Assembly: GCA_024803745.1 (NCBI GenBank)
Contig: JANJXV010000024.1
Location: forward strand, 19,601,927-19,665,926
Length of the DNA: 64,000 nt
Direction: 5' to 3'
From: Megascapheus bottae
Taxonomy: Eukaryota > Chordata > Mammalia > Rodentia > Geomyidae
Numbering within the stretch: the stretch's first letter is position 1; the number at the start of each line of letters is the position of its first letter. The notes beneath the pieces are model-generated. The model was not told the DNA's origin, did no database searches, and was given only the letters and a program-made list of their open reading frames with translations. Position numbers and translations under genes: made by a program. Positions 58,051-64,000 of the stretch are shown one piece after another.

Positions 58051-61000
58051 TTTTTGTAGGGTACTGGGACTTGAACTCAGGGCCTTGAACTCTTTATTAG
58101 CTTTTTCTCTCAAGGCTGGCCTCTACCACTTGAACCACATCTTCACTTCAGTGGTAAACTGGAGGTGATAGTCTTGAGGCAGGATAGGCTAGGGAAAATG
58201 AGGCATGGTAAATGGCTGCCAGGAATTCAAAATTATTAAGTTGAAAACACATATCGTCATTCTACTTTCATTCACTCATTCTACTTATTTTAAAATTAAG
58301 GGACAGAAGTCATTTAGGGGAAAATGAAGCAACTCAGATACAAAGTATTTAAAAACATAGAAATGGAAGTTTTGCTTCTAGGAGAAACAACAGGAAGTCA
58401 TCTTTATCTCAAGGATAACTATCTGTTTTATGCCTGGATGCATTCTTACCTATAAGAAATACTTACTTCTAAGAAATACATCCAGTAAAGCACTGGGAGT
58501 GATTAAAGATAAAACACCTTTCATAATTTGAAATCAGACCCCCCTCCTTCATCATGTAACTACCCCATGCCAAAGAGCTGTGTGCCTCTCCCTTCAAGAG
58601 CATCCATATTGTTAAAAGTGGGCCTCCTTTCTTCTTGTCTGTTTGTCTGCTTGCCTGCTTGTTTTTTTTTTGTTTTGTTTTGTTTGCCAGTCCTGGGTTT
58701 GAGCTCAGGGCCTGAGCACTGTCCTTGGACTTTCTCAAGGCTAGAGCTCTACCACTTGAGCCTCAGCACCACTTCTGGCTTTTTTCTATGTATGTGGTAC
58801 CGAGGAATCGAACCCGGGTCTTCATGCATGGGAGGCAAGCACTCTACCACTAGGCCAAACTCCCAGCTCTTGCCTGCTTGTTTACTTACTCACTTAATAA
58901 AGCAATACTATTCTTACCATTGTGACTTGTTCAGAAATTCATATTCTGGGATCAAAGTCAAGGACCCAAAGTGAAGAGTCTGTATTTTTTTTTTTTTTTT
59001 TTTTTTGGTTGTGGGACTTGAATTCTGGGCCTGGGTGTTGGCCCTAAGCTCTTCATCTCAAGGCTACCGCCCTACCCCTTGAGCTAAAGTACCACTCCCA
59101 GTTTTCTGGGGGGTAATTGGAGAGAAGAGTCTCATGGATTTTAGTGTCTGGGCTGTCTTAGAACTGTGATCCTCAGATCTCAGCCTTCTGAGTAGCTAGG
59201 ATTACAGGCATAAACCACTGGATTACAGGCATAAGCCACTGTGCCCAGCTGAGAGTCCGTACTTTTAAAGGGAAACTGAAAAACTTTTATCTGCATCCAG
59301 TGACAATCTCATGGACTTTCCTACTTGGGAAGGATCTGTAGTCTTCTGATCCCAGCCTCCTGAGTACCTAGGATTACAGGCATGAGCCACCAGTACCCAG
59401 TTTATTAACACTTCTTAATGTTTTGATGTTCCCTCAGCAACCCATGGCCTGGTGAAAGACCAAGTGAGATTTACACAGTGGTTTCTAAGGTCTAAAGGTC
59501 AGTATAACTATTCATCAGGGTGAAACTGGAGAAAGAGATTCAAGGATATCAGTCTAAGCTGAAAACTGGATTGATTATCTTCATTTATTTATTTATTTAT
59601 TTTTTTGGATTGATTATCTTTAAAACAAAACCAGGGGCTGGGAATTTGTCCTAGTGGTAGAGTTGCTTGCCTCGCATGCATGAATACCAGGGTTTGATTC
59701 CTCAGTACTACATAAATAGAAAAAGCCTGAAGTGGTGCTGTGGCTCAAGTGCTAGAGCTGTAGCCTTGAGAAAGTCCAAGGACAGGGCTCAGGCCCTGAG
59801 TTCAAGCCCCAGGACTGGCCAAAAAAAAAAAATCAGGCTTAGTAAGATACAATTTACATATCAAAAGGCTCCCTTGTTTTGTTGTACATTACGATTTTTT
59901 TTTAGTACTTTTACATTCATGCAGCTGTCATCACAATCTGAACTATTTTTATTCCCAGAAACCACTATTCTAAAAGCTGTAGGTGGTGAAACATGGTTGT
60001 TAGACTTAGGCCCAAAGTGTAAGAGTCCCAAGGCAATGCTTACCATTTACCCCCATATGCCAAATAAAGAGACATGTTGAAAGACAGGGAAAGGAGATTT
60101 ATGACATGACAGCCATGGGAAGGCAGCATTTCAGTATATCTTCAGGCATCTTTGGAGGTACAAACACTTGCTTCAGAGTTAAAACAGTCCCAGGCATGGC
60201 CTGCCTGGTTGACCATTAGCTCAGTCTTTGTCTTTGTCTTTTGTGAATTCTGGAGATGTTTTTACTTTATTGGGGGAACAGAACAGGAACAAGATGCTCT
60301 CCTGAATTTTTGATTGTTTGCTTTAAGATAATAAGTAGACACTGCTTGTTTGAGGGGCAGTTGGCCTTTCATAAAAGGTGCATCTATTCTTTCCTCTTGC
60401 AAACAGGTGATTGCAAAGGGATTGCAATAAATAATAACTCAGATCAAAAGGCACAGATAGGCAGGAATTTGGCCTAGTGGTGGAGTGCTTGCCTAGCACT
60501 CACAAAGACCTCGGTTCCATTCCTCAGTACCAAATTCACAGAAAAGCTGGAAGTGGGGCTGTGGCTCAAGTGGTAGAGTGCTAGCCTTGAGAAAGCCCAA
60601 GGACAGTGCTCAGGCCCTGGGTTCAAACCCCAGGACTGTGAAAAAAAAAAAAGCTAGATGCCGTGGCTCATGCCTGTAATCTTAGCTATTCAGGAGACTG
60701 AGATCTGAGTATCGTGGTTCAAAGCTAGCTGTGGCACTATCGTCCATGAAACTCTTATCTCCAATTAACCACCAGAAAACCCGAAGTGGTGCTGTGGCTC
60801 TAAGGGTAGGGTGGTAGCCTTAAGCTGAAGAGCTCAGGGACAGTGCCCAAGCCCAGAGTTCAAGCCCCACTACTGACCAAAAAAAAGAAAAGAAAGAAAA
60901 AGGAAAAGGCACAGATAGCCAAGAGAGGATGATTTAAGCCTGTAATCTACTCAGTAATCTGAGATCTCAGTTCTAAACCAGCCTGGGAAGGAAAAAATCT

Positions 61001-62443
61001 GTGAGACTCTTTTATCCAATTAAGCACCAAAAACCTGGAAGTGGTGCTGTGGCTCAAAGTGGTAGAATGCTAGCCCTGAGCAAAAATCCTCAGGAACAGG
61101 ACCTAGATCCTCAGTTCAAGCTCCATGAAAGAAAAAAAAAAAAGCACGAATAGAAACTGTGGGCAGGGGACAGGATAGAAGATGGCTGTTAATTCAAAGG
61201 ATCCAGCAAAAGCATCTTTTAAAAATTCCCTTTTACAATGGAACAACAACTTCATCAGTATATTCAGTGCTCTTTCAAACTACAGCTGCATCTTTTTTTA
61301 TTTTTTTTATTTTTTTGCCAGTCCTGGGCCTTGAACTCAGGGTCTGGGCACTGTCCTTGGGCTTTCTCAAGGCTAGAGCTCTACCACTTGGGCCACTAAG
61401 CCAAACTCCCAGCCTACAGCTGCATCTTAAACAGCCTCTCAGGAGTCAGAAACTTATGGCAATACTCTAAATTTTCGGAACTGTGAATATGTCCGTTGAT
61501 TTAGCAATTTCAGCAGAGCACTTTTTGACATTATCAACAATAGTTCTGTAGACTGTGGTGAGAAAGCCCTTGCATTGCGCTCTACATTGTGACCGCACCC
61601 TAAACTAGATGTGAGGAGTCCGTGAGGAGGAGTGGTGCTTGCACCATCCCCCACAACCATCCCATCATGCTCAGGACTCAGAATTCCCAGACCATAAGAC
61701 TTCAAGCCTATTTCCACAGCGGAGGAGGTCTCCTCCCTAGTCTGTCATCATTTTAAGTCTATCATAGAATGGTAGTTCCCAGTAGAGTTGGGTGATTAGA
61801 GCTTGGATCTGTGGGCGGAGTGTACACACGCACACAGCCCTTATTGTGTGAAATGACTCTTAGATAAGAAAATACAGGGTACTGACTGAGAATTGAAGAT
61901 GGATCTTGCACTGCCGTAGTCAGCAAGAAGTTTGAAAGATCTGAACTTCTTCATGGTGGTATATTTTGCCAGTGTAAAAAGATAAAACATTTTATTTAGC
62001 TGAGGGTGGTAATTCACACCTGTAACTCTAGCTACTCAGGACACTGATATCTGAGGATCCAGATTTGAAGCCAGCTCAGGCAGGAAAACCCTCAAGAGTT
62101 TTATTACCAATTACTTGCCAAGAAGCCAAAAGTGAAGCTGTGGCTCAAGTGGTAGAGTGCCAGCCTTGAGCAGACTTTCTTACTCAGTCTGGCTTCCAAC
62201 CTTCATCCTCAGATCTCAGCCTCCTGATTAGCTAGGATTACAGTCATGAGCCACCAGTCTTTAATTTGTGCATCTTTAGGTTGTAAATATGTGCCTCTCA
62301 GTATCTCTACCTATCCATCTGGTTTGTTACATACAAATATATATATATATATGAAGTCACTCTTTGACTTCAAGGGAGAACAAGAAGAAGGACTGACAGC
62401 TGGATCTAGAGGACTATAAATGAAGCTAAAAAATGATAGTATG

Positions 62444-62646
62444 CTGGGCCGGGAGTTTGGCCTAGTGGTTAAAGTGCTTGCCTAGCATGCATGAAGACCC
62501 GGGTTCGATTCCTTGGTACCACATACATAGAAAAAAGCCGGAAATGGTGCTGAGGCTCAAGTGGTCTAGCTCTAGCCTTGAGAAAGTCCAAGGACAGTGC
62601 TCAGGCCCTGAGCTCAAGCCCAGGACTGGCAAAAAAAAAAAAAAAA
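62444..62646 (+). mobile_element. IDL-Geo SINE at the edge of the IFT56 CpG island
   Basis: Near-consensus, variant-subfamily copy whose A-tail ends at about 62646, where the CpG-rich promoter sequence begins, about 280 bp from the start codon. Confidence 0.85.
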
Positions 62647-62799
62647 TCAGTCAATCAAACGTAGTGCTTCCCGCCACCAGCCAGGGCAAAACCGGACTCC
62701 GGAGAGAGCCAGGGGCCGCGGAGGGGCCCTGGAACACGACCGCCAGCAGGACCAGCGACGCGGAACCAAAGTGCGGCGTGCGCCGCGTTTCCGGCGACC

Positions 62800-62929
62800 T
62801 CGTCTTCCGGTAACACCCGGGCGCGGTTGCCCTGGAGACGGAGCTGGCTGAATCGATGCCGCTACGGCGCCGGAGCTCGGCCTTGGCTCGCCATCTGCAG
62901 ACGGGGTGCGCAGGACCGACGCCAAGATG
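62800..62929 (+). CDS. IFT56: TTC26/IFT56 exon 1: 5' UTR and start codon only (partial gene)
   Basis: A CpG-island segment ends gccaagATG|GTGAGT, so the exon contributes only Met (62927-62929) before the donor. Human IFT56 begins MMLSRAKP, which fits an exon 1 coding one Met and an exon 2 starting with the second. The divergent position next to ZC3HAV1 matches the human order. An X-box upstream fits a ciliary gene. IFT56 is a TPR protein of the IFT-B complex that carries motility proteins into cilia. The 5' limit given is nominal because the transcription start is unknown. The remaining exons lie beyond the window. The call is inference from synteny, splice structure and promoter. Confidence 0.72.
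62826..62839 (+). promoter_or_regulatory. RFX-type X-box upstream of IFT56
   Basis: GTTGCC-CT-GGAGAC fits the ciliary X-box consensus RYYNYY-N(1-3)-RRNRAC exactly. It lies 88-101 bp upstream of the ATG. RFX factors drive many intraflagellar-transport genes through such sites. Confidence 0.6.
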
Positions 62930-63561
62930 GTGAGTGGCTTCGGATGAGAAGGGAGAACTTTTGAGTAGGTCCTGGGCCCTGAGGTCAGAGATTCCCAGCA
63001 CACGTTGGGGGAAAACTCTCAGGGGGACCGGAGTGGGGGTGGGGAAGCTCCTTGTGCTCCCGGATTCCCACGGGGAAGGGAAGGGAGGCAAAGGTAAAAC
63101 CGGGATGCGTGCTTCTCTCCTGCTTCTTCAGGGAGCGGAAAGCCCAACGTGGGGAGGCCGACGGCAGAAGCTGCGTGAAAAGCATCTTGTGTGGATAAAG
63201 AAGTTGGAACTGGGGCCGGGAGTTTGGCCTAGTGGTGGAGTGCTTGCCTAGCATTGCACCAAGACCCGGGTTTGATTCCTCTGTACCACATACATAGAAA
63301 AACAACAACAACTGGAAATGGTGCTGTGGCTCAAGAGGTAGAGCGCTAGCCTTGAGGAAAGCCCAAGGACAGTGTTCTGGGACTAGTTGGCTCAGCAAAG
63401 TGCAGGGTGATAGATCTTGAGAGAGAGAGAAAAAAAAAATAGGTGGGTGTTTAGCTTCTTCTCGATTTGTCTTGTAAATTTGTGGCACTGTCATTCTCAA
63501 AAATTGACCATCAGACCACTTGGCCTTGTTGCTCTTTTATTTCCTTAAAATTAGGTTTCTC

Positions 63562-63616
63562 TGCCTGCCTACCTACCTACCTGTCTGTCTGCCTGCCTGT
63601 CTATGTATCTATCTAT
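63562..63616 (+). repeat. (CTGC/CTAC/CTGT)n tetranucleotide repeat
   Basis: Degenerate CTNY units grade into TATC units directly before L1-derived sequence. Confidence 0.85.
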
Positions 63617-63624
63617 CTTTGCTG

Positions 63625-64000
63625 GTGGAGTGTGGGAAAAAGGGAACTCTATTGCACTGTTGGTGGTACTGTAAACTAGTACAACCACTCTGGAAGGTAG
63701 TTTGGAGGTTCCTTAAAAAGCAACATAGAAGTACCCTATGAGGCAACCATACCACTCTTGTGCATCTACCCAGAACATTTTAAGTCAGGATATGATAAAG
63801 ATACTTGTGTATCCGTGTTAATTGCGGCACTATTCAAGTTATAGAGACAGCCCAGATGCCCCACAACAGATGAGTGGAGCAATAAAACATGGTAAATATA
63901 CTTAATAAAATTTTACTCATCTATTACAAAGAATAAGATCTGTCATTTACAGAGAAATGAATGGATCTAGGACAAATCATGCTAAGTGAGGTAAGCCAAG
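63625..64000 (+). mobile_element. L1 ORF2 3' portion, running off the window
   Basis: The sequence encodes, with an early stop, the conserved end of L1 ORF2 (motif LVQPLWKVVWRFLKK). The usual L1 3' sequence (cacaacagatgagtggagca) follows. It resembles 21220-21780, so both derive from the same L1 lineage. Confidence 0.7.

Larger units (their letters stand above)
62650..63110 (+). promoter_or_regulatory. CpG island at IFT56 promoter
   Basis: GC- and CpG-rich sequence starts abruptly after the A-tail of an IDL-Geo SINE and runs through exon 1 into intron 1. No TATA box is evident, which is typical of a ubiquitous or ciliary promoter. Confidence 0.75.
62930..64000. repeat. IFT56: IFT56 intron 1 (partial)
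   Basis: The CpG-rich 5' part lies at 62930-63110. IDL-Geo (+) occupies 63210-63380 and lacks the usual tail. A tetranucleotide repeat lies at 63562-63616, followed by an L1 3' portion from about 63625 to the window end. No second exon is reached. Confidence 0.65.

Overview
The window is vertebrate nuclear DNA from a rodent. It has split genes with GT-AG introns, CpG-island first exons, and very dense SINEs. The dominant SINE is a two-part element: a tRNA-Ala/ID-like left half followed by an unrelated right half ending in an A-rich tail. This matches the IDL-Geo SINE, which is known only from Geomyoidea (kangaroo rats, pocket mice, pocket gophers), so I infer a heteromyid or geomyid source. 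A second abundant SINE joins a 7SL/B1-like left half to the same right half. No prokaryotic, CRISPR or plasmid features are present.

Layout. Two tandem paralogues lie on the minus strand. ZC3HAV1L (four or five coding exons, 5375 down to 2196 or 2050) encodes a short protein with CCCH zinc fingers only. ZC3HAV1 (ZAP/PARP13; 13 coding exons, 49392 down to 13415) gives an 872-residue long isoform. Its parts are four N-terminal CCCH fingers, a low-complexity linker, a fifth CCCH finger, two WWE domains, a catalytically dead PARP domain and a C-terminal CaaX box. At the right, on the plus strand, a CpG-island exon contributes only a start codon before a GT donor (62927-62929). It has an RFX-type X-box just upstream, and I interpret it as exon 1 of TTC26/IFT56. 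The order ZC3HAV1L, ZC3HAV1, TTC26 matches the human 7q34 order. Every exon junction in both ZC3HAV1 genes keeps the frame with consensus or near-consensus splice sites, so both look functional.

How the genes work together. ZAP binds CpG-rich viral RNA and recruits decay cofactors. Its promoter carries an ISRE 100 bp upstream of the ATG and a second near-perfect ISRE about 1 kb upstream, in line with interferon/IRF control. ZC3HAV1L shares the first three exon boundaries but lacks the linker, WWE and PARP exons. IFT56 is an unrelated ciliary transport gene.

The remaining sequence (roughly nine tenths) is introns and intergenic DNA filled with SINEs, L1 3' ends, a few solo-LTR-like elements and microsatellites. 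I found no undescribed system. The most useful observations are a frame-broken extended exon 4 (ZAP-XL-like), a stop codon overlapping the exon 9 donor that predicts the short ZAP isoform, the two ISREs, the X-box, and Z-DNA-prone repeats on both sides of ZC3HAV1L exon 1. Exons were assembled by eye from splice signals and remembered human homologues. Transcript ends were not determined.
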